A stretch of DNA of 31,224 nt from CAZPWQ01 sp964590495 (GCA_964590495.1 CAZPWQ010000031.1:1-31224), one strand, 5' to 3'. Numbered from the stretch's first letter, positions 14,068-23,262 are shown. A program made the numbers and translations. Notes: generated from the letters alone by a model not told the origin.

Positions 14068-15405
14068 GTGAATTCAACTCAAGAAACCATTCAGGAAATA
14101 AAAGCGATAATCAGGAGACGTAAAATACTCCTGATTATTACTCCTGTTTTATTTGTTGCACTAAGTTATGGCGCACTACAAGTTATTGAGCCTGAATATG
14201 AATCATCAATTTCGATTTTGATTGAAGAGGATGAATCGCTCAATACATTTCTACTGTCTGAAATGGGGGAGGAAAGGGAGGAACAGGATAAAATAATGTT
14301 GTTTGAAAATTTTATTAACAGTCGTTCCACGATAGAAATGCTTATCGACAGCCTGGATCTGGATACCACTGTTACCACGGGAAAAGGAAAACAGGCCCTT
14401 GTTAATGATGTTGAAAGCCGTATCAGTGTAGATTCTGAGGCATCAGATCTTATTTCGATATCATATACCAGTCCCGATCCTGTTCTCGCACGTAACGCTG
14501 CAGAAATTCTGGGAAATTATTTTATAAGTACCCGGACTTATTTGCTGGAACAACAGAACAGGGAAACGGTAAAGTTTCTTCAGGCAAAACTGGATGATCT
14601 GAAAAATGTTATGGATCAGCAGAAGGAAGAAATTGTAAGTTCTACGAGTGAGCAGATGAGAGTGAACCCCGTAAATACTGAAGCCTTACGCAGCGAGCTG
14701 CAGTCAACCGGCACCAGGGCACAGGAGCTGGATTTACAAATGTATGAAGCTGAAAACAGGATATCTATAATTCAGGATTTCCTGGATCAAAGTGAAAATG
14801 AATTTTCGGTTCAGCCACTGTACAGGCTATCACTGGAAAATATTTCCTCAGGTTCTGATTTAGCTGATTTATTGAGTGAATATGAAGAGCTTAACCAGCA
14901 ATATACAGATGATTACCCCCGCATTGTCAGGCTTAAATCTCAGATCACAGAAGCTGCCAAACGGATTCTCCCGACCATGCAGTCGAACCTGGAGAGACTG
15001 CGAATGCAGCGTGAAGAACTTAACAGTGAACGATCTGAGCTCATGACTGACATGCAACAGTCGTTTGTTGCTGAACAGCAAAATGAAACGAAACAATCGA
15101 GCTTCAGTATTTATCAGAATCTTTACGATGAAATGAAAGTAAGGCTGGAACAGGCCAGAATGGCAAGTGAGGTGAAGAATATGGCCTCCGACAAATACCA
15201 GGTGGTCGATGTTCCTTTTGTTGCAGACAATCCATCGTCACCGAATCGAACTATAGTGTTGGCCGTTGGCTTACTACTTGGATTTATAATCGGCGGATTG
15301 TTGATTTCTGTGGCGGAACTTTTGGATAATACCATACGATCGGAAGACGATCTCAAAGAATTAAAAAAACCAGTAATAGCATATCTCAGCGATGGAAGAA
15401 TCTAG
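14068..15405 (+). CDS. Wzz/GumC-type polysaccharide chain-length (co-polymerase) protein
   Basis: 445 aa, without a fused kinase. A short cytoplasmic N-terminus and a first membrane helix (about 19-38) lead into the Wzz domain (EPEYESSISILIEED). A long periplasmic coiled-coil-rich region covers about 150-360. The proline-rich stretch VPFVADNPSSPNR precedes the second helix (about 394-416), and a short tail follows (DNTIRSEDDLKELKKP). It controls EPS chain length together with the ATPase encoded next, whose start overlaps this gene by 14 bp. The start is GTG with no strong ribosome-binding site. First gene of the plus operon, behind the sigma-54-like element. Confidence 0.88.
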   Translation: MNSTQETIQEIKAIIRRRKILLIITPVLFVALSYGALQVIEPEYESSISILIEEDESLNTFLLSEMGEEREEQDKIMLFENFINSRSTIEMLIDSLDLDTTVTTGKGKQALVNDVESRISVDSEASDLISISYTSPDPVLARNAAEILGNYFISTRTYLLEQQNRETVKFLQAKLDDLKNVMDQQKEEIVSSTSEQMRVNPVNTEALRSELQSTGTRAQELDLQMYEAENRISIIQDFLDQSENEFSVQPLYRLSLENISSGSDLADLLSEYEELNQQYTDDYPRIVRLKSQITEAAKRILPTMQSNLERLRMQREELNSERSELMTDMQQSFVAEQQNETKQSSFSIYQNLYDEMKVRLEQARMASEVKNMASDKYQVVDVPFVADNPSSPNRTIVLAVGLLLGFIIGGLLISVAELLDNTIRSEDDLKELKKPVIAYLSDGRI

Positions 15406-16132
15406 ACAAGAAAATAAATTATCGAATAACAGTAACGGGGAGAAAGAGAATGAGTCTACGGCGCTTTATAAGCCTGCGTTTGTTCACAATCCTTCCCTGG
15501 TGCCGATGGTCATTTCAGATGGCAAACTTAACGAAATCGATACCACTGTAGTTTCAAGGAAATTTTACAATAAGTTTAACTTCTCAAAGCTAAGTGCCAG
15601 AAACGGTAATCTTGCGCTGGGAATCACAAGTGCAAATAAGCAGGAAGGGAAAACGCTTGTAGCCGCAAATATGGCGGTTTCACTTGCGAGGGCTTATCGC
15701 CAGCGGACGGTGCTTGTCGACCTGAATTTTGGAAATCCGCAACTGCATAAAATATTCGGTGCCGGGCTGAAACCCGGGCTTGCTGAAGCTATGCGCAAAC
15801 GAATGATGCGGGTTATTCCCACTCTTGTAGATGATCTGTACTTGTTACCGGCCGGTGATATCCTCCATTATTCTCCCGGTATTGAGGATACGATTACGTT
15901 GCGTGAGATACTTTATACCCTTAAAAATGAATTTGATTTTATCATCGCGGATATGAGTTCCATCTTTCCCATTGGAGAATTTCCACTTCACTTTGTGAAC
16001 GAGGTGGATGGACTGATAAATGTAATTGATGCCAAAAATACCAAGAAAGACGAACTTGAAAAGATATATAAACACATCGATGAACGACGCTTTATCGGGT
16101 ATGTATTCAACAGGTTCAATGACAATGAGTGA
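15392..16132 (+). CDS. CpsD/CapB-like cytoplasmic ATPase of the EPS co-polymerase, no tyrosine cluster
   Basis: 246 aa. The first 70 residues are a polar linker; then comes a MinD/ParA-like fold. Walker A is SANKQEGKT (80-88), Walker A' is VLVDLNFGNPQLHKIF (107-122) and Walker B is FIIADMSS (183-190). Bacterial tyrosine kinases of this family normally read ..PGEGKS, LLIDADLRRP and VIIDTPP, and end in several tyrosines. Here the motifs are altered and the C-terminus is FNRFNDNE with no tyrosine cluster. It probably still binds ATP (Lys87) and drives Wzz, but regulation by autophosphorylation at the usual tail looks lost. It overlaps the Wzz gene by 14 bp. Confidence 0.82.
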   Translation: MEESRQENKLSNNSNGEKENESTALYKPAFVHNPSLVPMVISDGKLNEIDTTVVSRKFYNKFNFSKLSARNGNLALGITSANKQEGKTLVAANMAVSLARAYRQRTVLVDLNFGNPQLHKIFGAGLKPGLAEAMRKRMMRVIPTLVDDLYLLPAGDILHYSPGIEDTITLREILYTLKNEFDFIIADMSSIFPIGEFPLHFVNEVDGLINVIDAKNTKKDELEKIYKHIDERRFIGYVFNRFNDNE

Positions 16133-16140
16133 GGGGCAAA

Positions 16141-16314
16141 ATGAAAGTCTTGATTGGTATCATCTTTTTCCATCTGTTGGTAATTATAAAAAGTAAAATG
16201 AGTGAAGATGATGAGGTATCCTATATCTCTGTTTTTTTTCTTTCCCTGCTGCTGGTCCTCTTTGTAGTCTATATGATGTTTACAATGGAAGAGCCAATAC
16301 CCTATGATTTCTAA
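16141..16314 (+). CDS. Small two-helix membrane protein of unknown function
   Basis: 57 aa from ATG 16141, with a GAGGGG site just before it; a GTG four codons upstream (16129) overlaps the previous stop. Two hydrophobic helices (about 3-18 and 30-49) are separated by an acidic loop (KMSEDDEVSY). It overlaps the Wzy gene by 11 bp. The tight coupling on both sides supports translation. I do not recognise a family; a helper of the Wzz/Wzy complex is a guess from position only. Confidence 0.55.
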   Translation: MKVLIGIIFFHLLVIIKSKMSEDDEVSYISVFFLSLLLVLFVVYMMFTMEEPIPYDF

Positions 16315-17854
16315 TAATAATATATCAGCCAATATGTATCAGCGGTTATTTCTTCGGCCATTGGGACTTAATTCCGGCAACTCGCTTGTACTGTGGTTGC
16401 TGTTGATTTCTGCCGGCATTACTGTGGGTGGTCTGTGGTATTTCGACGGTAATGTAACGGTAGTTGTAGCTCTGCTTTACATAGTTGGTATGTTAGTATT
16501 AACTATCCTGAAACCATTGTACAGTCTATACACGCTGGTATTCCTGGTATTGATATTTGACCAGTTCGGCATACCGGAATTTCAGCCGCTTACTTATCAA
16601 ATCGATTTTTTCAGGAACCTGAAAGAAATATCCTTCATACCCGAATTCCCGGGGGGAGTTTTAAATCCACTGGAAATCCACTTTTTATTTCTGATACCGG
16701 CTGTCGTTTTAGTTAAATCTCTGGAGAAAGATTTTTATTACAAAGCTATCCCCGTATGGGGTGGATTTATTCTGTTTTTCTGTTGTCTTCTGTTCTCTTT
16801 TTTCTATGGAATGAGCACAGGTGGAGATTTTCTGGTTGCGTTATGGGAAATCCGCGCCCTGTTTTACTTATCCATCATGTATTTGCTGGTGCCACAGTTA
16901 GTGCGCAACAAACAACATATTCAGACACTGATCTGGATATTTATTATTGGAATTTCTTTTAAGGCATTTCAGGGTATCGGGCGGTTTATTGAACTGGGTT
17001 TTACAACCGGAGGACTGGCTACGCTTACAAACCATGAAGATCCTGTATTTACAGTAACACTGTTAATCCTGCTCGCGGGATTGTTAGTCTATAAGGTTGA
17101 GCACAAACAGCGGTTCTGGCTTCTGCTTCTTCTGCTTCCGCTGGCGCTGGGTTTTTATGTTGGAATGCGTCGTGCTGCGTATGCTTCATTTATGGTTTCT
17201 CTTGCAACTTTTATTGTATTGCTACCCGGGGATAAACAGCGAAGCATAATGAAATATGCAATTCCGGGTATTATTGCTGCAATGCTGTATGGAGCTGCAT
17301 TTTGGAACAGCAGTGGAAGGCTTGCACGACCCGTTCAAATGATAAAATCGGGACTGGTAGAACCAATACCGGAGGAAAATTATGAAGATTATTTATCTAA
17401 TCTTTACCGCGACTTTGAAAATTACGATCTGGCAAGGACAGTAGTTAATCAACCGGTTATAGGCAAGGGGTTCGGTCAAAAGTATGACCAGCCTATCGAG
17501 CTGGTACATATCAGGTTTCCCCTGCGCGAATATATACCCCACAATGAAATTTACTGGGTATTGGTAAAGATGGGTAGTATCGGCTTCCTAGCTTTCTGGT
17601 TTTTTTTCAACTCATTTGTTGCCAGGGGAGTGAATGTTTTTTCCAGGCTGAATGATCCGTATCTGAAAGCAGTGGCCATGTTTATCATTATTGCTGTCAT
17701 CAATCAGATGGTAGTTGCTTTCTTCGATCTTCAGCTTACCTATTACCGGAATATGATTTACCTGGGCTGCATATTGGGAATGTTACCGGCTGTTGAAGAA
17801 ATAGGCACCCGGGAAGAAACAAATGAAATTCAAATTACTTCTGAAAATTATTAG
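16304..17854 (+). CDS. Wzy-like polysaccharide polymerase / O-antigen-ligase family membrane protein
   Basis: 516 aa with about 10-12 membrane helices. The Wzy_C-type signature is present: a helix with GMRRAAYASF (where family members often have SRxA), a long periplasmic loop with GKGFGQKYDQPIE, and PHNEIYWVLVKMGSIGFLAF, the HNxxL..xGxxG pattern of O-antigen ligases and polymerases. It joins lipid-linked repeat units in the periplasm, with the Wzz pair encoded upstream. ATG 16304 overlaps the small gene; Met at residue 11 is an alternative start. Confidence 0.82.
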   Translation: MISNNNISANMYQRLFLRPLGLNSGNSLVLWLLLISAGITVGGLWYFDGNVTVVVALLYIVGMLVLTILKPLYSLYTLVFLVLIFDQFGIPEFQPLTYQIDFFRNLKEISFIPEFPGGVLNPLEIHFLFLIPAVVLVKSLEKDFYYKAIPVWGGFILFFCCLLFSFFYGMSTGGDFLVALWEIRALFYLSIMYLLVPQLVRNKQHIQTLIWIFIIGISFKAFQGIGRFIELGFTTGGLATLTNHEDPVFTVTLLILLAGLLVYKVEHKQRFWLLLLLLPLALGFYVGMRRAAYASFMVSLATFIVLLPGDKQRSIMKYAIPGIIAAMLYGAAFWNSSGRLARPVQMIKSGLVEPIPEENYEDYLSNLYRDFENYDLARTVVNQPVIGKGFGQKYDQPIELVHIRFPLREYIPHNEIYWVLVKMGSIGFLAFWFFFNSFVARGVNVFSRLNDPYLKAVAMFIIIAVINQMVVAFFDLQLTYYRNMIYLGCILGMLPAVEEIGTREETNEIQITSENY

Positions 17855-17865
17855 CGGCAGGAATT

Positions 17866-19356
17866 ATGAAATCCAAAATCGGAAAAACGATAGTAAGAAA
17901 CTTTTCTATCCTGTTTGGCGCTCATGCCGTAACATGGGTAACAAGCTTCGTTTTGCTGATGTTTTTGCCGCGATACCTGGGCAGCGAAGATTACGGACGC
18001 CTTTATCTTGCCCTGTCTATCAAAATGATTTTGGGGTTGCTTATAGATTTTGGGGGCAGCTATCTTATTCCCAAGCAGGTGGCGAGATCACAAGAACAGG
18101 GAGCCAGGGTCCTCAGCAGCTATATTATACTGAGAATTTTTCTCTGGATTCTTTCGGTAGGTGTACTACTATTAATAGGCCATATCCTCGGCTATTCAGA
18201 ACATGTTAATATCCTGCTGATGGTTATGGCTATTACTATGTTCTGGGAAGGCGGGTCAAAAGCGTATAAAGCCTATTTCCAGGGCATTGAACGGATGGAA
18301 TACCCTTCAGTAGGTATGGTGAGCGAAAAAGTTTTCGTCGCAATATTTGCTGTTATTGCATTGCTTTTCGGTGCAGACTCAATCGGTGTCGCTATCATAA
18401 TGACAGTCGGTGCTCTGTTTAACCTGGTTGTGCTGGTCTGGTATTCCAGAAATTTTGTTAAACCTTCCTACCAATTCAACACCAAAGTGTTCTCCCTGTT
18501 GCAATCGGGAATGCCCTATTTTCTGTTTTCGCTTTTTTCCGTGATTTACTACAGGGTGGATGCGGTCATGCTTTCATACCTGACTACAGAAACCGTTACC
18601 GGCTGGTATGGAGGTGCATGGCGCTTTTTTGATATGGTAATGATGCTGCCGATGATTTACAAAACAGTTGTATTCCCGGTGTTCTCAAAACTGTGGGATA
18701 ATGAAGATGGTATGCTTCAGACTACCATCAGTAAAAGTCTTAAACTTATCCTTATTTTCGGCGTGCCGGTCGGCTTTATGATCTTCCTTTTTGCAGAAGA
18801 TCTTATACACTTTTTTATGGGACTTGAAGAGTATGGTCCTGCGGTAATTGTGCTGCAGATCTTTTCCGTGAGCATACCTATAATCTTTGTGGATATCATT
18901 CTCGGAAGTGCAATTCTGGGCGCTGCAAATCGTCAGCGTGGATGGGCTATAGTAGGTTTCCTGGCTATTTTCCTGAATGTCGGTATTAACTACCTGCTGA
19001 TTCCCCATACACAAGCTCTTTATGCAAACGGAGGTATAGGAGCGGCCATCGCTACTTTTATTACCGAAGCTTTTATGTTGTGTGCTGCCCTGTACCTTTT
19101 GCCCGCCAATTACCTGCGAACGTTCAAATTATCCTATATAACCAAGCCTCTTCTGTCTGGTATGGCTATGGCTCTGGTCATATGGCTGTTGAGCAATACC
19201 GGTATGTACTGGATGATAAATGCAGTGATAGGTGCTGCGGTTTATATAGCAGGTTTATTTGCAGTCAAACTGTTTGATGCGGATGAATTAAAAATCATAA
19301 AAAATTTAACCTCGTTCAGCGAATTGAAAGTCATGTTGAGCAATAAAAATATTTAA
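17866..19356 (+). CDS. Wzx-type polysaccharide flippase (MOP superfamily)
   Basis: 496 aa with about 12-14 membrane helices and the polysaccharide-synthase N-terminal pattern (FGAHAVTWVTSFVLLMFLPRYLGSEDYGRLYLALS, residues about 17-51). It moves the undecaprenyl-linked repeat unit across the inner membrane to the polymerase. A GGCAGGAA ribosome-binding site lies before the ATG, 11 bp after the Wzy stop. Wzx with Wzy in one operon shows a Wzx/Wzy-dependent pathway rather than an ABC or synthase one. Confidence 0.88.
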   Translation: MKSKIGKTIVRNFSILFGAHAVTWVTSFVLLMFLPRYLGSEDYGRLYLALSIKMILGLLIDFGGSYLIPKQVARSQEQGARVLSSYIILRIFLWILSVGVLLLIGHILGYSEHVNILLMVMAITMFWEGGSKAYKAYFQGIERMEYPSVGMVSEKVFVAIFAVIALLFGADSIGVAIIMTVGALFNLVVLVWYSRNFVKPSYQFNTKVFSLLQSGMPYFLFSLFSVIYYRVDAVMLSYLTTETVTGWYGGAWRFFDMVMMLPMIYKTVVFPVFSKLWDNEDGMLQTTISKSLKLILIFGVPVGFMIFLFAEDLIHFFMGLEEYGPAVIVLQIFSVSIPIIFVDIILGSAILGAANRQRGWAIVGFLAIFLNVGINYLLIPHTQALYANGGIGAAIATFITEAFMLCAALYLLPANYLRTFKLSYITKPLLSGMAMALVIWLLSNTGMYWMINAVIGAAVYIAGLFAVKLFDADELKIIKNLTSFSELKVMLSNKNI

Positions 19357-19358
19357 CG

Positions 19359-20597
19359 ATGAAAATTTTATATCTGTTACCGTACAATCCTGTGCCGCCT
19401 GTTTTCGGTGGTGCAATACGTATCTATCACATCCTGAAATCCCTGGCCCAGAGCCATACTGTTACTGTAGCAGGTTTCGGGGGACAGGAAGATATAGAAA
19501 AGCTTTCCCGGGAATTTCCAGAGCTTCAAAATAATATTCATTTAGTCGCCCTGCCGTATGGAAAGCTGCGTGTCGTTAAATCATTTCTCCGATCACTCTT
19601 TTCCGGCTACAGTCACTGGCATTCCCGTGACCAATCGCCGCAGTTACAGTCATTGATTAATGATCTGGTCGCCGAAAATGATTTTGATATTATCCACAGC
19701 GAATTTCCTGTGCTCGCAGGTTATGATTTCGATACAGACGCTATAAGGGTGCTTGATTCGCATAACGTTGAATATGATAACTTCCAAAGGATGGCTGAGG
19801 GCAGCATACATCCCTTTCGCAAACTGTATTACTGGCTTGAATCCAGAAAGTTTTACAGAGAAGAAATTAAAATAGCCTCAAATCAGGATGCAATTTTGGT
19901 TACCAGCAGACGTGATGCTGTCTTGTTCGATGCTGATGTCCCACAGGTACCCAAATATATCATCCCCAACGGAGTGGATCTGAATTATTTCCAGCCGGAT
20001 AATGAGCCGCGCGAACCATATTCTATAGTTTTTGTAGGTATGATGAAATATCTGCCGAATGAAGATGCGATGATTTTTTTCCTGGACGAGATATTTCCCC
20101 GAATTGTTGATAAAATTCCTGAGGTCAAAATTTATATCGTCGGAAGCAATCCCGGGGATGCCCTGCTTTCCAGACAAAATAAGCATATAGAGGTTACGGG
20201 GTTTGTCGATGATGTACGGCCGTTTATAGATCGTTCAAGCGTCTATGTTGTTCCCCTGCGAATGGGAGGGGGCACCCGCCTGAAGATACTCGAAGCAATG
20301 GCTATGCAAAAACCTGTTGTGACTACCAGCCTGGGATGTGAAGGACTTGGATTGAGGAATAAAGAGACTGCACTAATTGCTGATAATGCAGAGTATTTTG
20401 CGGAATCAGTTATAGAACTGTTAAGAAACAGGGAACTTGCAAGCAGGCTGACAATCAAGGCTGAAAAGCTGGTAAAGGAAAAGTTCAGCTGGAATGTCAT
20501 TGGCTCACAATTGCAAGAGGCGTATTTCAAATCAATAGAAAAAAAACTACCGGTGAAAAAACCGGATTTAAAACTGAATAATTTTAATTTTCAATAA
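19359..20597 (+). CDS. GT4-family glycosyltransferase (copy 1)
   Basis: 412 aa, a GT-B fold. The N-terminal acceptor domain begins LLPYNPVPPVFGGAIRIYHIL (6-26). The linker has IIPNGVDLNYF (201-211). The donor-binding end has PLRMGGGTRLKILEAMAMQKPVV (299-321), containing the E-x7-E-like element of retaining GT4 enzymes. The opening resembles GT4 proteins found in exosortase-associated EPS clusters, but no exosortase is seen here. Sugar and acceptor cannot be told. It starts 2 bp after the Wzx stop and is a close paralogue, of the same length, of the gene at 28226-29464. Confidence 0.87.
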   Translation: MKILYLLPYNPVPPVFGGAIRIYHILKSLAQSHTVTVAGFGGQEDIEKLSREFPELQNNIHLVALPYGKLRVVKSFLRSLFSGYSHWHSRDQSPQLQSLINDLVAENDFDIIHSEFPVLAGYDFDTDAIRVLDSHNVEYDNFQRMAEGSIHPFRKLYYWLESRKFYREEIKIASNQDAILVTSRRDAVLFDADVPQVPKYIIPNGVDLNYFQPDNEPREPYSIVFVGMMKYLPNEDAMIFFLDEIFPRIVDKIPEVKIYIVGSNPGDALLSRQNKHIEVTGFVDDVRPFIDRSSVYVVPLRMGGGTRLKILEAMAMQKPVVTTSLGCEGLGLRNKETALIADNAEYFAESVIELLRNRELASRLTIKAEKLVKEKFSWNVIGSQLQEAYFKSIEKKLPVKKPDLKLNNFNFQ

Positions 20598-20606
20598 GGA
20601 GAAATT

Positions 20607-21959
20607 ATGAAAACTACAATGTTTCAAGAGGAAATTATGAGTGGTCAGGACTTTCCCGATATGGCACAAAATAACAAAACAACAAATGGAGGACTGATGG
20701 TCGAAGTTTTCGATGACGAGGAGTCATTTGAAGATTTGTCCATGTATTGGAAGGATTTGGCAATGAGAACAGGTGCCACAATCTACATGTCTCATGAATG
20801 GGCCAAATCATGGTGGAAACACTTCGGGAAAAATGCGAAACGATCGCTTTTCATCCTGACTATTTGGGATGGAATGAAGTTGGTTGGACTGGCTCCGTTT
20901 TATAAAGGATATTCTTCAATCGGCTCGCGGGTTGTGGAAAGCAGGTTGCAGTTAATCGGAAGCGGGGGTAGCCCTAACGAACAATTCGGTTATCTCGATG
21001 ACTACGGCATAAGTGACTTTCTGGATATACTGGTTGATGATGAATATCTGGAAAAAGTTAACGGTCTGCTGATAAGAATAATTGATTCGGATTATCTCGA
21101 GGTTGATAAAATTAATTTTCATCAGGCCCGGGATGACAGCTTTGTGATGAACCATCTGTATCCCGGACTGCAGGAGCAGGGACTTGAAGTAAGGGCAGAA
21201 CAAACCGACACCTGTCCATTTATTGATGTAAGCGGACAACCATCTTTAAAGGAATATATCAAAGAGCAAAAGTCGAGCGCACGGCGGCGTATCCGGAAAA
21301 CTAAACGGGCTACAGGGCCTGATGAAACTTTCGCAATCAAGGAGCCTGAGAGTTTGGAAGAGGTGGAAAAGGCCGTAGAAACCCTGATTAAGCTACACCA
21401 GGAGCGCTGGAATGAACTTGGTTTTCCGGGTGTGTTTTATGACGACCGGTTCACCAGCTTTTTTAAGGAACTGGTAAGAAATGCCTACAATAATAATTGG
21501 CTTTGGTTTAAGGAAGCCAGAGACGAAAAAGGTATCTGTGCCTCACGATTAATTTTGCGATACAACGGCCGCTACTTTGATTATCTAAGCGGGTTTGATG
21601 ATAACCGCGATTCCGCAAAATATCGTCCGGGCATAGGTCTGCTTATAAATCTGGTTGAGGATGCTATCAGGGGTGACGTTAAAAAAATAGAGTTGCTGAG
21701 AGGAGAGGAATACTACAAGTATGATTTTACGGATCAGAACTTCGATAACTGGAGGGTAAGCCTGAGGTTCGACAATAAATCTTCTCTGGCAAGAAAGCCT
21801 GTTCGTAAAGTTTTTGATCTGATTGCTTTTGGCTATCAGCGAATTTTAACTGAAATCGAACTGATGAAAGTTCAATACGAGAAGGGCGGATTAATCGCAA
21901 TGATAACCGGATATACTTCTTTTCGGTGGAAGAGCATCAAACTGAAACTTGAAGATTAA
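20607..21959 (+). CDS. BcsL/CelD-type GNAT acyltransferase (BioF2-like; copy 1)
   Basis: 450 aa. Marks of the two-lobe FemAB-like GNAT family (Acetyltransf_6) are SHEWAKSWWKHFG (70-82), the basic stretch SSARRRIRKTKR (227-238), LHQERWNELGFPGVF (273-287) and a C-terminal lobe with GIGLLINLVEDAI.GDVKKIELLRGEEYYKYDF. Relatives lie in cellulose and other EPS gene clusters and are thought to acylate the polymer or its precursors; the acyl donor and target are not known here. A strong AAGGAGA site supports ATG 20607. With the preceding GT4 it forms a gene pair that recurs at 28226-30921. Confidence 0.8.
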   Translation: MKTTMFQEEIMSGQDFPDMAQNNKTTNGGLMVEVFDDEESFEDLSMYWKDLAMRTGATIYMSHEWAKSWWKHFGKNAKRSLFILTIWDGMKLVGLAPFYKGYSSIGSRVVESRLQLIGSGGSPNEQFGYLDDYGISDFLDILVDDEYLEKVNGLLIRIIDSDYLEVDKINFHQARDDSFVMNHLYPGLQEQGLEVRAEQTDTCPFIDVSGQPSLKEYIKEQKSSARRRIRKTKRATGPDETFAIKEPESLEEVEKAVETLIKLHQERWNELGFPGVFYDDRFTSFFKELVRNAYNNNWLWFKEARDEKGICASRLILRYNGRYFDYLSGFDDNRDSAKYRPGIGLLINLVEDAIRGDVKKIELLRGEEYYKYDFTDQNFDNWRVSLRFDNKSSLARKPVRKVFDLIAFGYQRILTEIELMKVQYEKGGLIAMITGYTSFRWKSIKLKLED

Positions 21960-22001
21960 ATAAGGTTTTACCGGTAAAAATTAAATCAGGAGAGAATTCT
22001 T

Positions 22002-23024
22002 ATGAAAAATGTAATAGTCACAGGTGCAGCCGGTTTTATCGGATTTCATATTGCCCGGCGGCTGCTTAAAGAAGGATACCGTGTAATGGGAGTAGACAAT
22101 ATAAACAGCTACTACAGCACCGAACTGAAAAATGACCGGCTGAATATCCTTAGAAAGTCCGGCAATTTTTCTTTCTATAAGGTAGATATTTCCCGGGCTT
22201 CAGCTTTGCAAACTGTGTTTGCCGATAATGAAGTTGAGTTGGTGTATCACCTTGCCGCCCAGGCCGGTGTACGCTACTCTTTAGATCATCCGGAGGAATA
22301 CATCCAAAGTAATCTGGAAGGGTTTGCCAATATTCTGGAGTGTTGCAGAAATCATTCGGTCAGACACCTTATTTTTGCCTCTTCATCATCTGTATATGGG
22401 TTGAACACCAAACAGCCGTATAGTGTCAGTGACCGGGTAGACCACCCTGTATCGCTGTATGCCGCCACCAAAAAATCGAATGAGCTGATGGCGCATGCCT
22501 ACGCCAACCTCTACGACCTGCCGGTAACCGGTCTCCGGTTCTTTACCGTGTACGGCCCGTGGGGACGCCCGGATATGGCTTATTTCAAATTTGTCAAACG
22601 GATTAGCAATGATGAAGTGATAGATATTTACAATGAAGGCGACATGTCCAGGGACTTCACCTATATCGACGATATTGTTGAATCCCTGTATCGGCTCAGA
22701 AATAAAATACCAGAAATAAATCCGGAATGGGAGCCGGAGCACGGTAATCCCGGTACGAGTAAAGCCCCTTATCGAATATTTAACATCGGAAATAACGAAC
22801 CGGTCCACCTGATGGAATTTGTAAATATCATTCAGGAAGAACTGGACAGGGAAGCAAGAATAAATTTTATGCCGATGCAACCGGGAGATGTTAAAAAAAC
22901 ATGGGCAGATTCTTCTGAATTGTACCGGGTAACCGGTTACACCCCCAATACTTCTATCCGGGAGGGGATAGCGTCTTTTGTGAATTGGTATAAAAAGTAT
23001 TACAGGCAGGAAGCCGTTGTATAG
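22002..23024 (+). CDS. NAD-dependent sugar epimerase, UDP-glucuronate 4-epimerase-like
   Basis: 340 aa, an extended SDR. The NAD motif is GAAGFIG (8-14). The active site has SSSSVYG (127-133) and YAATK (Tyr153, Lys157). FFTVYGPWGRPDMAYFKF is characteristic of the CapI/LspL branch that converts UDP-GlcA to UDP-GalA. Also typical are MGVDNINSYYSTELKNDRL and MQPGDVKKTWADSSEL. The product would supply an acidic sugar for the EPS. An AGGAGAG site precedes the ATG. Last gene before the sigma-54 intergenic region. A UDP-Glc/GlcNAc epimerase of the same fold is less likely. Confidence 0.87.
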   Translation: MKNVIVTGAAGFIGFHIARRLLKEGYRVMGVDNINSYYSTELKNDRLNILRKSGNFSFYKVDISRASALQTVFADNEVELVYHLAAQAGVRYSLDHPEEYIQSNLEGFANILECCRNHSVRHLIFASSSSVYGLNTKQPYSVSDRVDHPVSLYAATKKSNELMAHAYANLYDLPVTGLRFFTVYGPWGRPDMAYFKFVKRISNDEVIDIYNEGDMSRDFTYIDDIVESLYRLRNKIPEINPEWEPEHGNPGTSKAPYRIFNIGNNEPVHLMEFVNIIQEELDREARINFMPMQPGDVKKTWADSSELYRVTGYTPNTSIREGIASFVNWYKKYYRQEAVV

Positions 23025-23080
23025 CCATCTCACTACGAATTTTTTGCACACGTAAATTGAGCAGTGAGAATATTTTCTAC

Positions 23081-23144
23081 AGCTGTTATTTACCATCTTG
23101 TATCCGATCCAATATGGATACAGGAATACAGTCGATTAACAGCT
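23081..23144. promoter_or_regulatory. Nested inverted repeats upstream of the sigma-54 promoter, candidate enhancer
   Basis: The inner dyad is TGTATCC-N10-GGATACA (23099-23122). The outer perfect repeat is AGCTGTTA (23081-23088) and TAACAGCT (23137-23144). The inner centre is near 23110, about 83 bp upstream of the predicted start (about 23193), which suits an enhancer-binding-protein site. The set could also fold in RNA as a transcript-end structure for the upstream operon. Confidence 0.5.
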
Positions 23145-23166
23145 TTTACGAGTATAAAACCTATAA

Positions 23167-23182
23167 TGGCACACTTGTTGCA
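23167..23182 (+). promoter_or_regulatory. Consensus sigma-54 (RpoN) -24/-12 promoter
   Basis: TGGCACACTTGTTGCA matches TGGCAC-R-N4-TTGCW at every conserved position, with GG at -24 and GC at -12. The predicted start is near 23193, 70 nt before the ATG at 23263. It lies in the only long gap (205 bp) of the plus-strand cluster and should drive the second EPS block (deacetylase to second acetyltransferase). Confidence 0.75.
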
Positions 23183-23262
23183 ACTTATTAAATAGTATGA
23201 GAACCAAGAGATTACGGCTAATTACTTAATTGGACTTTAGCCTTTATTTAAACCAAGAGAAA

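Noticed and set aside
22386..23096. Minus-strand open frame of 236 codons over the epimerase gene
   Set aside because: The plus strand carries a complete SDR epimerase with all motifs; the minus frame has no family features.
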